64,000 nucleotides of DNA from Amyelois transitella. Lineage: Eukaryota > Arthropoda > Insecta > Lepidoptera > Pyralidae. Below the pieces are notes generated by a model that was not told where the DNA came from, searched no databases, and saw nothing but the letters and a program-made list of their open reading frames with translations. Both the position numbers and the translations under genes were made by a program. Below, in pieces: positions 51,540 to 63,199 of the stretch (position 1 is the stretch's first letter; each line of letters begins with the position of its first letter). The stretch is taken from assembly GCF_032362555.1 (NCBI RefSeq), contig NC_083530.1:3998001-4062000 (forward strand), read 5' to 3'.

Positions 51540-54500
51540 GGCGTCTTTGCATTTTTAAACATACAAAATGTAATTCAATTTACCAATACGCCTTGTAATT
51601 CTCGTTTGTTGGGCTTCTTTCTTTCTTCTTCACAACTCAATTGTATCTTTTTATATTTTTTAATATCCCTTCTATTTTTATAATCTTTTTGTATCTTGTT
51701 TATCTCATCTCTTACAATTTTACTTTACGTACCTTTGCTTTACAATAAATACCTACTTATATACCTTTAATCCACGTTCATATATAACCAGATACGATTT
51801 ATTTTCTTGTTTGTTAGCCAGTTACGAAAGTGGATAACTAATTTAATAAAATAATAATTTATTAATAGAATTTTGTGTTTCTAGTATTTTTACAGAGTAC
51901 AATAACTGCTATCACAACTTTACGTATGGAGCTCGCTCGGGTCAAAATCATACTTCACATCACCTATATTATATGCTAATCTGTATATTTCCATCAATTA
52001 TAATTTCAAAATGGGATACATTTAAGAAAATAAATAAATTCACGGCGCACGTTTTGCTTATACGTTGACCAATATATTTCAATGTCTTTTTTCCAAAAAC
52101 ATTTGGTATTGTAATTATTTTGGTGACTGTTTTAGATGCAATATTGAATTGTATGAATGATTCGTATGGCTTTTGTTTTTTGACCTATAAAAATATTCAG
52201 TGGCTTGAATAAAAAAAATATTTTATCATAGGAAGAGCTTTGACCGCAGAAATTCGATTCTTCTAGTGCGTTCGTTGTTTTTATAGGTATCTACTATTTT
52301 ATAATTGTATGAAACGTAAAAAAGTTTGTGACAAATATTATTACTATAAAAATAATAATGAAATATTTTTTCATCTTAATGGAATTTAATTTATAATGGA
52401 TAATAAGTCTCTAAAGACAATGTTTAAGCAACAGACTGATAAGAATGCCTTATTAAATACCTTTCAAAATGAAACCAAAGTTATCCTTCTCTCAGAATTG
52501 AATTCAGATGATAATATTTAATACGCTAAGTTGAGGACATTCTGCATCGTACACAAGATTATTTACTCAGTTGCTGTTGACTCAAGGGATGTGTCGACTC
52601 GTCTTTACGTAAGGGCAACGACTCAGTGTCATTCCGGCGTGTTTGACTTTGTAACGCGGCTTTATCTTACTTCCTTCGTGGATAAAAACGTTTCTGAAGA
52701 CTTATTGTACTTGATGACGGCAGAAGTATTAGTAATACCTGTTTAAACATGACACTAAAAACTTACCCTTTTTTTAAACCATATTGTTATCGGTCGTAGA
52801 AATTACCAAGTAGCATCTTATTAATTGGTTATGTTCCATCTCTATAAACTCTATTATAAATTATCGCGCTTCTTAGTAATTTCACATGTACTCATTTCAT
52901 TACACATAGTCTTGTCTAAATTATCTCCAAATACAAATGTGTCATCGTCGTTGTATAAAACTTTTCATTTTACATCATCACGACCGTTCCAATCTTATCT
53001 ACAATCTAAACAATACCAGTTGTTGCACATTTCTTTTCCCGCATCTTTCGACAACCAGTCACAAATTTGAAATTTGGTCAGGCATCATTCCGCTCGCGTT
53101 TTAACCAATTTCGACTCGTGCCACAGTGGCACCAATTTGTCTTGAACCACCTTAAATGTAATGCTAATACTGTAGGAGCATTAAACGGTTCGTTTGTTTA
53201 AATTTCAACGGGTCTTGTTAGGTTGGAGTCTCCTTACTAGTAAAACGTGATCAGAATAAGACACCATCCATTGACTGTGCTTATTGTTTTTTTTATTAGA
53301 ATGCGGGCTATTTGCCTGAACATCGCGGCATACACACCTGTCAAGTGTCAGAAGTTGTGGGAGGTTTTCTTTTATTTTTGTCGCACCAGTATTGATTTCA
53401 TTCGTCGTACAATGAATATTAATTTGGTAATGATTATAATATTTGTTCATTAGGATTTTAAACCCGTCTTCGATATAACTGTGTTCTGTAATGCTGAAGT
53501 CCAAAGTCTCAGATAGGCTGGTTATGTAATCTGATTGTTACATAAATTCTACATGAAACTGTGAAGGATTTAGATATTTTTTACCGCAGTGTTAGATTTA
53601 CAACTCAACAAAACTCGTCAAAAATTTTGGTTTATATATATATTTTTAACTTCTTTTAAAAAGGTCTCAGTAGGGTTAGAGACGCGACGACCTTTTTAAA
53701 GGAATTCAACAATGGCGCCTTTGGTGCGCCCGAGTTCAGTTGCGTTGTGTTCGCTTTCACTCAAAGATACGGGATCCAAAAACGTAGACGCTACCGCTTG
53801 GCGTTTCGTAACCTAACCCCCTTTAACCTCTGAGCGACAATAAAGCGACATTACCAAGTAAATACATACAGTCATTGTAATTCAAATAAATTTAAATTAC
53901 ATATCGTTGAGCGTCGCCGTGTCGCAAGGATGGACCGAATATTCTATGGGCTGTGATGTAATCTTCCACTTTTCTTTGTTATTTATCGTTTCAGAAATCT
54001 GTCTGGTTTTGAAATAGTTGTGTCGTTTAGTTGGTTTGCGGTAGGTCGTATAGTTTGCATGCGCTTGTCAATTGGCGCGGCCTGCCCTTAACAGTAAGGT
54101 GTTAGTTCCCCTTCAGGTAGAACTGTTGTGGTTTGATAATGTTTATTTGTTTATATTTCTTTTCTGTATGATCCAAGAGATTTGGCGTTCGATACGTTAA
54201 TTGCTGCGTCTGTTTATCGATTTCTAAAGCATTTGTTGATTTTCTCTATGTATGTCTTGTAAGTATATCTTTAGTGTCAAGTAATTACTATGCCTCCTTG
54301 ACTTTTTCGTAGACTGCTCCATTATTGTCTCACATATAATTTTAGATCAAATCTGTGTCATAATATTCGGGCGATGGAATAAAATAAACCGCTTTCAGAA
54401 AACTGATCTGACTTTCATTAAATAACCTTTTGGTTTTTAAGGCTCTCTTAGTTGCTTCACATGCAAATCCATGTTTTTCTAAGTTGATGTTAAACACGTT

Positions 54501-54670
54501 TTCTTATTTACCACCATTTGCAGAAAATTTTATGTTTTATACATTCTGAGCTTTGTTTCTCTCATTCTTAATAATATTACCCGCATTGTTTAATCAAAGA
54601 ACTATAGAATCGATTTACAATTTCGCATACAATATCGATCATTCAACCTGTGACTCGGAGCTGCTGTGTA
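51540..54670. other. Non-coding, no supported exon
   Basis: No recognised repeat. A 41-codon frame at 52396-52521 (MDNKSLKTMF..., ending SELNSDDNI) and a 34-codon frame at 53712-53816 with a good AACAATGG start context stand out, but neither has family or splice support. Confidence 0.4.
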
Positions 54671-54677
54671 AACAATG

Positions 54678-54758
54678 GTTGCCTAGCAACACAAGCGAGC
54701 GAGACAAACATATATGTTTACCATGTACATGAGTGGGAAAGAATGTCGTCTATAAAAG
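54678..54758 (+). promoter_or_regulatory. RFX X-box upstream of a TATA box
   Basis: GTTGCCTAGCAAC at 54678-54690 is a palindromic match to the RFX X-box (GTNRCC...RGYAAC). TATAAAAG at 54751-54758 lies 60 bases downstream, with a GC-rich stretch and a possible start around 54775-54785. RFX factors drive ciliary genes in sensory neurons of insects. No coding exon is tied to it. Confidence 0.4.
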
Positions 54759-55139
54759 TTGCGCGGGCGCATAGTTCACGGTGTATGACGGTTTAGCTTT
54801 TATTAAGGCAGTTGGATTTATTACTTCCCTATTCATGGGATTGTTTTAATGACTTCTAGTTCACTTCCTTGTTGGTGTAAGGGCTTCTGGTTTTAAGCTC
54901 ATGCTGAGACCAATACGAAAAAAGTTAGGTGTTGTAAGTTAAAGTACCTACCTCCAGTTACATCTTAACTATCAAGTGGGTGCACCTGTCTTGGTGTCGC
55001 TTCTATTTAGTTATGTATCGTATTAATGAGAGAGAGCTGAAAAGTTTTGAATGTCAATACTATCGCGCCCATGACTCTTTTCTGAATTACGTACATCAGT
55101 TTGTTCGCTAACCACTGCTTTTATGATGAGAGAATCATC

Positions 55140-55325
55140 GTCAGGCTATCAGCACATTCAGACAACTGGATATGCCACATGGATCTAATATCCATGCACG
55201 TGTTAGGTTGCCATAGGACCAGGTCCAATGGAAGTCGTTTTGTGTAAACACCTTACTCCCACTCCAGGATCGTGGTTACAGATGGATCCTGGACTTCTCT
55301 CCAGACACGTGAGGATGGCTTATAA
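55140..55325 (+). repeat. Dispersed repeat remnant
   Basis: It contains AACTGGATATGCCACATGG, GTTAGGTTGCC and CACTCCAGGATCGTGG. It is related to 62640-62777 and 2560-2710, and it abuts a SINE-like copy. Confidence 0.5.
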
Positions 55326-55340
55326 CAGGGAAAACATTTC

Positions 55341-55585
55341 CGTGTGGTTCCCGCCATTAGAATAGGACCGCTCCATCTCTTTCCCATGGATGTCGTAAAA
55401 GACGACTAAGGGATGGCTTTATGGACTCTGGATTCTTCTTATAGGCGATGGGCTGGCAATCTGACACTATTTAAATCTCAATTCCATGAGTAAGTCAAAC
55501 AGCTGAAAGTGGCTTGTCAGTCTTTGAAGACGGCTGGCTCTGTTTACCCCGCAAGGGATATAGACGTGATTTTATGGATGGACGC
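55341..55585 (+). repeat. SINE-like repeat, near full-length
   Basis: It has the head CCGTGTGGTTCCCGCCATTA, all internal blocks, and the tail GACGTGATTTTATGGATGG. A few small deletions. Confidence 0.88.
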
Positions 55586-56261
55586 AAGTATGCAACCGGG
55601 ACTAACTCCGAAATGATATCTTATGATGATGATGGAGGATAAACTTTTAGAATTATTGATGGTCAGAGGCTGACCTTACACACCCTAGCTCATGGACTCA
55701 TGAATTATTTTAGCTTATCTAAACCACGCCTCAATTTACACTTGAAGATATACTAAGTACGTTCAAAATTCAAACAACATTATTATCACATTCGGTTAAT
55801 GGTTATTTTTTCTTACAAAAAAAGAAATGCGGTAGGGAAGGGAAGACAAAGGATGTTAAGGAATTCCCGAGTCATTGACCAACATACAGAATGCAAAGAC
55901 AACATGCGTTTGGAAAGCCAAAAAGTGAAGAAACATGCGTTGTTATAATACTGTGGGTTAATGTGGGGTTTTTTTCTTTCTTTCACAGATTGACTATTTG
56001 AACAGTTGTATATAAATTTAAAGAGTCTTTTTATTTTAGTAGGTATATACTTATAAGAAAATTAACTTCTATGCTGAGCTCCGTTCTCTAAACGTTGAAG
56101 ACTTCCAAATGCTTGTAATTCGCTACCAGATGACTTGCTCGCGCTAGATGAATGTGATTGTTCCCTTAGTTAAGACGTTCTTTACCTATAGACTCAAAAA
56201 GCTTAGTATTATATATGTACGTAGTATAACTTATAGGCATGAAAGCTAAGTATTGTATAAA

Positions 56262-56395
56262 TACATACATAAAATTATGCCTTTTTCCCGGTGGGTAAGG
56301 CTGAGACTACATCTTTCCACTTGCGTTACTTGCATACTTCTTTCGCTTCATCCACATTCATAACTCTCTTCTTGCAAGCTCGTAATTTGAAGTTA
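56262..56395 (-). mobile_element. LINE 3' tail fragment
   Basis: A minus-strand copy of the LINE end, from the (TATG)n tail at its left to the codons before RVMNVDEAKE. It lies head to head with the next copy, as at 5345 and 5415. Confidence 0.75.
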
Positions 56396-56424
56396 AGTAG
56401 TTTATCTTATTTATTCTAATTCTA

Positions 56425-56645
56425 AAGGTCCGAGTGGGAAGACCTAGACGAACGTATCTTGATCAAATTAAGGACGTCCTGGTAAAGGGTCAGGTCAAAG
56501 TACCCGAAACCGCTGAGCTTGCATGAAGAGTTATGAATGTGGATGAAGCGAAGGAATTATGCAGAGATCGTGGCAAGTGGAGAGAGGTAGTCTCTGCCTA
56601 CCCCTCCGGGAAAGAGGCGTGATTTTATGTATGTATGTATGTATT
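56425..56645 (+). mobile_element. LINE 3' end with coding remnant
   Basis: It encodes GRPRRTYLDQIKDVLVKGQ-like and MNVDEAKELCRDRGKWREVV stretches, then VSAYPSGKEA and stop, then GTGATTTTATG and (TATG)n. One or more small deletions interrupt the frame. Confidence 0.78.
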
Positions 56646-56934
56646 CCAATTGTGAAAAAGGGTCGGCCACCCAGATGTTCACAACGCACCGTGGGTAACT
56701 TTCGCACTGCGCGGTTATTTGTTAAGCCAATAACGAACCTTTGCCGAATTGAGAAAAAAAAATATATCGCAGGACTGCGGGTCCTAACTTTATAAAGGTG
56801 CGTCAGGTGTCAAGTAAAAAAAAGTATTTAGTTACGAGTAAAAATGAATGCTTCCATATTTTTTATTTGCCTTTAAAAAATCCGTCAAGATTTTATATTT
56901 ACCGCTGTTTTATTCTTTCTTCGTAGAAATTAAA

Positions 56935-57080
56935 AATTTGACATCTGCTTTGAGTGCTAGTAATCTGTCACTATTTAAATCTCAATTCCATCATAAAGCC
57001 ATTCGCTGAAAGTTGTAAGTTTTAAGACTGTTGGCTCTGTCAACGTGACGTCTGACGTGACTATTATATACCTATGTATG
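56935..57080 (+). repeat. SINE-like repeat, diverged 3' half
   Basis: CACTATTTAAATCTCAATTC and GGCTCTGTCAAC blocks are recognisable; the tail is decayed. Confidence 0.6.
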
Positions 57081-57167
57081 CTTTGTGTGCGTAAGTGAAC
57101 TGTAAAAAAAAATTATTCTGCTGCTGTTCTTCGTGTTGATGACCCAAAATTAGATCACTACATAGTA

Positions 57168-57330
57168 TAAAACAAAGTCGCTATTTTAGTCTGTTTGTCT
57201 GTATGCTTAAATCTTTAAAATTACGCAACGGATTTTGATGCAATTTTTTGTAACAGGTAGAGTGATTCAAGAGGAAGGTTTTTATGTATAATTTTGCACC
57301 CGTGCGAAGCCGGGGCGGGTCGCTAGTTTT
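57168..57330 (+). repeat. Helitron-like repeat remnant
   Basis: It contains TCTGTTTGTCTGTATGC and GGATTTTGATGCAATTTTTT and ends CCGTGCGAAGCCGGGGCGGG, then TCGCTAGT. A minus-strand frame of 131 codons (57576-57181) overlaps it and is therefore suspect. Confidence 0.5.
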
Positions 57331-57656
57331 ATATAAAAAAGAAGCCATCTTGGTTCGGACATACGTTGTATAGTGTTTACCGTTGTGTAAAAAATTGACG
57401 ATAGTAACATTTTCCGAACCTTTTTTAAGGTGGAAAAAGATGCTGGATGTGAAAAAGGTGCCACCCAATTTTGTGCAATCAGCTACCACATATTTCATCC
57501 TACACTCGTGCGGTTTACATTCCAAAATGGTTCGGGTCACTGGCGTTTTGTCATTTGAGATCTCGACGGTTGGCACTGTCCGCCTTAATTAGTGACTGAA
57601 CGGATTTGGTTAATTGGACCTTCGAATGAGCTTTAACTTCAAAACGCTAAAGGAAC

Positions 57657-57794
57657 CGTAGTATTTTTAACCTCTCCAAAGTAAAGGTCTCTCTTTACCG
57701 TTAAATAACTATTCCTCTCACCAGTCTCGTAGTATTTTTAACCTCTCCAAAGTAAAGGTCTCTCTTTACCGTTAAATAACTATTCCTCTCACCA
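57657..57794. repeat. Perfect tandem duplication, 71-bp unit
   Basis: The unit begins CGTAGTATTTTTAACC. The first copy runs 57657-57727 and the second 57728-57794; the first 67 bases match. Each copy ends with ATTCCTCTCACCAG, which looks like a 3' splice acceptor, but no exon follows. Confidence 0.88.
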
Positions 57795-57923
57795 GCGTTG
57801 ACTCCTGACACACAAGATAAATAAATCAACAAACATACCCCGAGTTCTCCTCCACGTAGATTAGATATGTCAGACGAAAGTCACTTCTTGTAATGATGGA
57901 GTTATTTCCGACAAGATGGTTCC

Positions 57924-58172
57924 TAAATAAATAAATAAATATATACGAGACAAATCCCATAGATTGAGTTAGCCTCGAAGTAAGTTCGAGACTTGTGTTA
58001 CGAGATACTAACTCAACGATACTATATTTTGTAATAAATACTTACATAGATAAACATCCAAGACCCAGGCCAATCAGAAAAAGTTCTTTTCTCATCATGC
58101 CCTGGCCGGGATTCGAACCCGGGACCTCCGGTGTCACAGACAAGCGCACTACCGCTGCGCCACAGAGGCCGT
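57924..58172 (-). repeat. tRNA-derived SINE, full-length
   Basis: On the minus strand: box A TGGCGCAGCGG (58162-58152), box B GGTTCGAATCC (58119-58109), then a tRNA-unrelated body containing TCTCGAACTTACTTCGAGGC and an (ATTT)n tail at about 57924-57940. It matches the lepidopteran tRNA-SINE type. The head is too decayed in its acceptor stem to be a working tRNA gene. Confidence 0.82.
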
Positions 58173-59245
58173 CAAAATGTTAGTTTAACTTACTCAGGCA
58201 TCCTCCCTGTTCAAGGAAGAATATGCCAGACGGGAGTCGCTACTTGTATTCACCTGAGCAACTGTTCTGTGAGCAATTATTGCTGTTGTTGCGTTTAGAA
58301 CAGAGTTCAAAAGGTTCACAGTTTTCACAATATTTTTTTTTTCTAAGGCTTGTAATGAAGTAATATATGGCTTTTTTCGTAGGTGTCTTTTTTTCATTAA
58401 AGCCTAAGTCCCTTATCAAGCTTGAAGCAGTAATTGTGAATTTCTTTAATTCTGTCATTAATATAGATAAAATATAAAATTAAGAAGTGTATTTATAAAC
58501 CTATTAGGAGATAGTCTGGTAGGGTGAACTACTCGTATTATTGCTCATCATGGGATATTTTTGGACATTTGTTTTTTTTCGTTTTAAAGTAGGTACTTTA
58601 TAAAATAAAATAAAAAATGTATGGAAACTGGGAAAATTTTGGATTAAGATCGTTAAGGGACGAAGCGAATTTCCGCAAACCCCTAACTAAGGAACAACTT
58701 AGTCAATGAAAAGTATGAGGGCTTAGGTGTTAGACATCTTTGCATACTCAGACGTTTTTTTTTTATAAACTCGGTCATGGTGAAGCGTGCGACCGAATGC
58801 TACAAGCGACCTCTGCACACGCCAACTATGATTGTATAACTGTCAAAGTAGTGTCTTTGTATGAATGTACTTGTTTGTAGTATGTACTTGACTAGGTGTA
58901 TAAGATTTTAGGACTCAAGTTTGCATGTTACATTTAGGACTTATGTTAGTAATAAGTTGAAGATTGGCGTTGGCGTCGATAATGACACTTCTTTGTTTAC
59001 CATAACCGCGAGCATTACCAGAATTTTAATCCTTTTGTCGATTTTTACACCATCCTGTTTGTCCCAAGTTAGCCAGGATTATGATGGCACGATATGACGG
59101 CATGATATGTGAAAAATTTTATAAATCGTCGAAGAAACATAAAGAATATGATCCTTGATCGAAGTTATAAGGTAAGGCCAGAAATTAATGTTTTCGAAAA
59201 AATTCCCTGGACTGTTCCGAACAATGCTTTATTAAAATGAAAAAT
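58173..59245. other. Non-coding
   Basis: No supported exon and no further repeat copy recognised. Confidence 0.4.
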
Positions 59246-59335
59246 TAAGTATGCAGAGATCGTGGCAAGTGGAAAGATATAGTCTCTGCCTACCCCTCCG
59301 GGAAAGAGGCGTAATGTTATGTATGTATATTTGTA
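59246..59335 (+). mobile_element. LINE 3' tail fragment
   Basis: The last 90 bases of the LINE: ATGCAGAGATCGTGGCAAGT, then CTCTGCCTACCCCTCCGGG and a (TATG)n tail. Confidence 0.75.
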
Positions 59336-61207
59336 TTTAAAATGAAAAATATCATTAGGCCAGCAAACTGTTGATGTAGGTACTATAAATTTATATATAT
59401 TTAAAAATTATAATATTGCAGTGTGAACACAAACAAAAACGTGTGATTCACAAAAAAAGCCGTTTGTGTATTAATCATACGAAACGTTTGATGTAAGTAC
59501 AGTACAGTCAATAAAGGTAAGCAGTTAGCGCCTAGCAACTGGTACAAGGTTGGCCCATTCAGTTGGCCAGTCGTGTTTGTAGTACTATGTAGTAATCATT
59601 AAATAGATAATAATGTGATGGTACCATGATCATACACGGGTTAGGTTCTCCTGCAAATGCTTTTAGAAACTCTTTGGTAAGATTGGTTGTCAAACTCTGT
59701 CGCGAAATGGTTATGTACTCGTCCTGAATGTCTCCGGTTAAATTCTTGTAAAAATTATATCGTTTATTTTCTATCCTATTTATCGTAGAATTCGTGTTTG
59801 TTTTGTTTGCGACATAATCCCAGTATGTTTACATATCTATGCCAATACATGAAGCTAGGAATAGGAATAAATCATGGTAGTATCAATAGTATGCTAGGTT
59901 GCGTGTGGTGCTAAGGTCATATTCCATGCGCACAGGCATGCAACGCCATGCCATGACCGAGTTACACGTTGTCACACCATAAAATTGGCGGGAAACGAAA
60001 ATGCATATATTAACGTGGATACATAGAGTTAAGCATTTTTTTTTCAATTGATTTATTCAAAAAGTTGGATGATTCGTCAAATCCAGTATTATGGTAAAAG
60101 GTCCATCCTATCTATGTCCTCTCCATAGAGGTGAGGTGGTACCCGGTACTAACACCAGGAGGAAGAAGACTTTTATAATTTCCACGAGAACGGAATTGTT
60201 GTTCATTTAATAGAATCTGTAATTTACCATAGGAAATTCGTATTGTTTGTCATTCAATTTCCTCAAGCCATCTCTATTTCAATTCAAAAATCAATCAGTA
60301 AATATTTTTTCCTATACCGGAAGCAAGATGTTGACATATATTGACCGAGTGGCATAGGATTACCAGATGCAGTCATTCAGCCTTCAAAGAATTGAATGAA
60401 CCACCATTGATATTATATTTTTAAGTAAATATTCTAAGATAACTTGTGTTATCGATAGGCGTGGGCATAATATTTTTTTATGCCCAATACAGAAAGTATT
60501 GGTAGTAGTATAGTAGTATTTACTAAGCTCATCTTTTATTAGTATTGTAGTAGTTTTAGCTGCGATTTTTAAATTGCAAGAAAGTTAGAAGGTTTGAACT
60601 ACTCCAATTTAACATTTCTAAGAAGATTTTTTAAATTAGTATCGGGAGCCTTTAATTTTGTTTTATGATAGACTAATTCACATTCATAATGTTTTTTTCA
60701 TCTTTCATCCAATAGAATATTGTTTATTACGTAACAATTAAATTAATCCACATAAATGGTTGTTGATAACTAAATTCAAGGCTAATTGTACCCACCGCGA
60801 CTTTCATCTTTTTTCTTCATTATAAATTCACACTGAAGCTTGTTAATTTTATGCAATTTGCAAAGTTTCGCAACAATGTCGCTACTGCAGCCATCTTTAC
60901 GAGCCGCCGTGTCGCGTTGAGACGTCAATCACAACCTGACATTGGCCCGAACGCTTTGAATGGACATTACACAACGCCCGTATAGTATAAATCGTCATAA
61001 AACGTCTACGCTTAATTTAACCCTATTTCTGAAACCGCAAAGTGTAATTTACTCCGACAATTGCCTATTCGTACACAATTTTCAGGACACGCTTTTCGAT
61101 GTAAAACCTTAAGTTTTAAACTAACAATCGTTTGACAATGACCTTTATTGCTTTGGCTTTTGTGTCAGCTGTGGGAGACATATACAGTCTCATTTATAAC
61201 TACACCT
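59336..61207. other. Non-coding, mostly unique
   Basis: No supported exon. A short dispersed-repeat stretch lies at about 60100-60160 (CTCTCCATAGAGGTGAGGTG, also near 6455). Confidence 0.4.
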
Positions 61208-61220
61208 TTATACAATTACA

Positions 61221-61492
61221 TACATACATACATATAATCACGTCTATATCCCTTACGGGGTAGACAGAGCCAACAGTCCTGAGCGGACTGATAGGCCACG
61301 TTCAGCTATTTGGCTTTAAGATAGAATTGAGATTCGAATAGTGACAAGTTGCTAGCCTATCGCCTAAAAAAAGAATCTCAAGTTTGTAAGCCTATCCCTT
61401 AGTCGCCTTTTACGACATCCATGGGAAAGAGATGGAGTAGTCCTATTCTTTTTTGTATTTGTGCCGGGAACCACACGGCACTACATATACAC
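61221..61492 (-). repeat. SINE-like repeat with 13-bp target duplication
   Basis: A full-length minus copy flanked by TTATACAATTACA at 61208-61220 and 61493-61505. The sequence is close to the copy at 51108. Recent insertion. Confidence 0.92.
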
Positions 61493-61505
61493 TTATACAA
61501 TTACA

Positions 61506-62639
61506 AGGATTATATAGTTACATAACGTAAGTAGTATATGCTTTTTGAAATTGAACTGTATTGTTTAGGTATAAAGTTGGTGATTGTTCATCGGCGCTGA
61601 GATACATATGGCGATGAATGCACGCAAGCGGTTCCGGTGCTGCAGCCGCGAAGGACGCATTTGTGAAATTGACGCGAGTCGATTATTGTGATTTTAGTTT
61701 CTGAAAATTGTTGTCTGTAAAATTTGCATGCTAGGAAATTTTTATGTGGTATTTACATTCCCGCGGGAAAGGGAATTATTGGGATTGGCCGTTAGACGCG
61801 GACGGAACCGCGGACATCTTTTAGTACTTTAAAGTGTCACTAGTTGTGATGTCTACGACTTTGTAGGTGTGGCTGAACGATTTTCGTTAAGGCGTCATCG
61901 CTATTTTTTCTTAATTGTAGCTGGACTGTCGTTTAATGATCAATTCGAAAATTTGAATAATAAAAAAATCTTGAATATCTTAGGTCGGCAAACATTTTTT
62001 AAGATTTTCGAAAATTTCAGCCGCTTCAAAATAGAACATTGTCAAAGTTAGTGACAAAAGCATCGAATTAATATGATATCTATATTGATATATAATTCTT
62101 ACAAATTTTTAATTTTTTCTTATCACATTTAAGAGCTAGCTTGTGTCGAAGGATTTTACTCAATAGACTAGCGACGGCTTCTCACGGGTAGCATTAATAC
62201 ATTTAAAACTTCCTCTATAATCGCTATTTATTTTAAAAAAAACTGCATCATTATCAGTTGTGTACTTTTAATGATCGTAGCATGCACGCAGAAATAGGAA
62301 CAGACGCGGGAAGCGACTTCGCTTTATAATATGTAGTGAAGTCACTAAGAGCTAAAAATTATCATGAGGCTTAACCTTCGTAATGTAAAAGTATTGTATA
62401 AACAGACAGACCTTGGTAATGATTCTAATGACGACGCTCAAGTCATGCCACACACTAGTTGCTTACATTCGTATAGCAACAAGGTAATTCATATAATCAA
62501 TTGCATAATTTGAGTTATGCATTTGTAGTATTGATAAACCAATTTGTTGTTTGATTTTATCTAGAAAATATTCTGGACTTTATATATGTAATAGTCCTTG
62601 CATTTATGTAAATTTTACGGTGAGGAAAAACATCGTGAG
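61506..62639. other. Non-coding
   Basis: No supported exon. A 60-codon ATG frame at 61869-62051 has no supporting signal. Confidence 0.4.
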
Positions 62640-62777
62640 GAAACCGGCACATTCAATAAACTGGATGTGTCACCATGATCGATTGAATACGGGTTAGGTT
62701 TGCAAAGGTTGCGGAGGTCAGACGGGAGTCGCTTCGTGTAAAAACCTGACTCACCCAATCCAGGGTCCATGGTCAAT
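62640..62777 (+). repeat. Dispersed repeat remnant
   Basis: It contains AACTGGATGTGTCACCATGA, GGAGGTCAGACGGGAGTCGC and AAAACCTGACTCACCCAATC. It shares stretches with 2560-2710, 29130-29220 and 55140-55325. Confidence 0.55.
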
Positions 62778-63030
62778 GGTTGTGGTTCCCGGCACTTTAG
62801 AATAGGACCACTCCATATCTTCCCATCGATGTTGTACCTAAAAGGCGACTGAGGGAAAGGCTAATAAACTTCGGATTCTTCTTTTAGGCGATGGCTAGCA
62901 ACCTGTCACTTTCCGAATCTCAATTCTATCATTCAGCCAAACAGCTGATTGTGGCCTTTCAGTCTTTTCAAGACTATTAGCTCTGTCTACCCCGCTAGGG
63001 ATATAGACGGGATTTTATATATGTATGTTG
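62778..63030 (+). repeat. SINE-like repeat, near full-length
   Basis: It runs from a TGTGGTTCCCGGCAC head to GGATATAGACGGGATTTTAT and a short (TATG) tail. Confidence 0.87.
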
Positions 63031-63199
63031 TTTTCGTGTATATTGTAGTAATTGTTACGCTACCGAATTGTGTAAGTTTGTATGCCATTGTCTATGTTAA
63101 ATGTTATCATGCAGCTAACATAATACGCTGTTACGTTTTGAACTACGTCTAGTCACAACACATGAATTGGAAGTACAATTGGCCATGTTATGAAAACTG

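Noticed and set aside
52396..52521. 41-codon frame starting MDNKSLKTMF
   Set aside because: Composition looks protein-like, but there is no homology I know, no promoter and no splice evidence; kept only as a note.
53712..53816. 34-codon frame with a good start context
   Set aside because: Too short to judge; no conservation data available from the sequence alone.
57181..57576. 131-codon minus-strand frame
   Set aside because: Its 3' third is a Helitron-like repeat end, and the + strand is also open over part of it. No recognisable domain.
58091..58172. tRNA gene on the minus strand
   Set aside because: Boxes A and B are good, but the acceptor arm does not pair and a SINE body with (ATTT)n tail follows.
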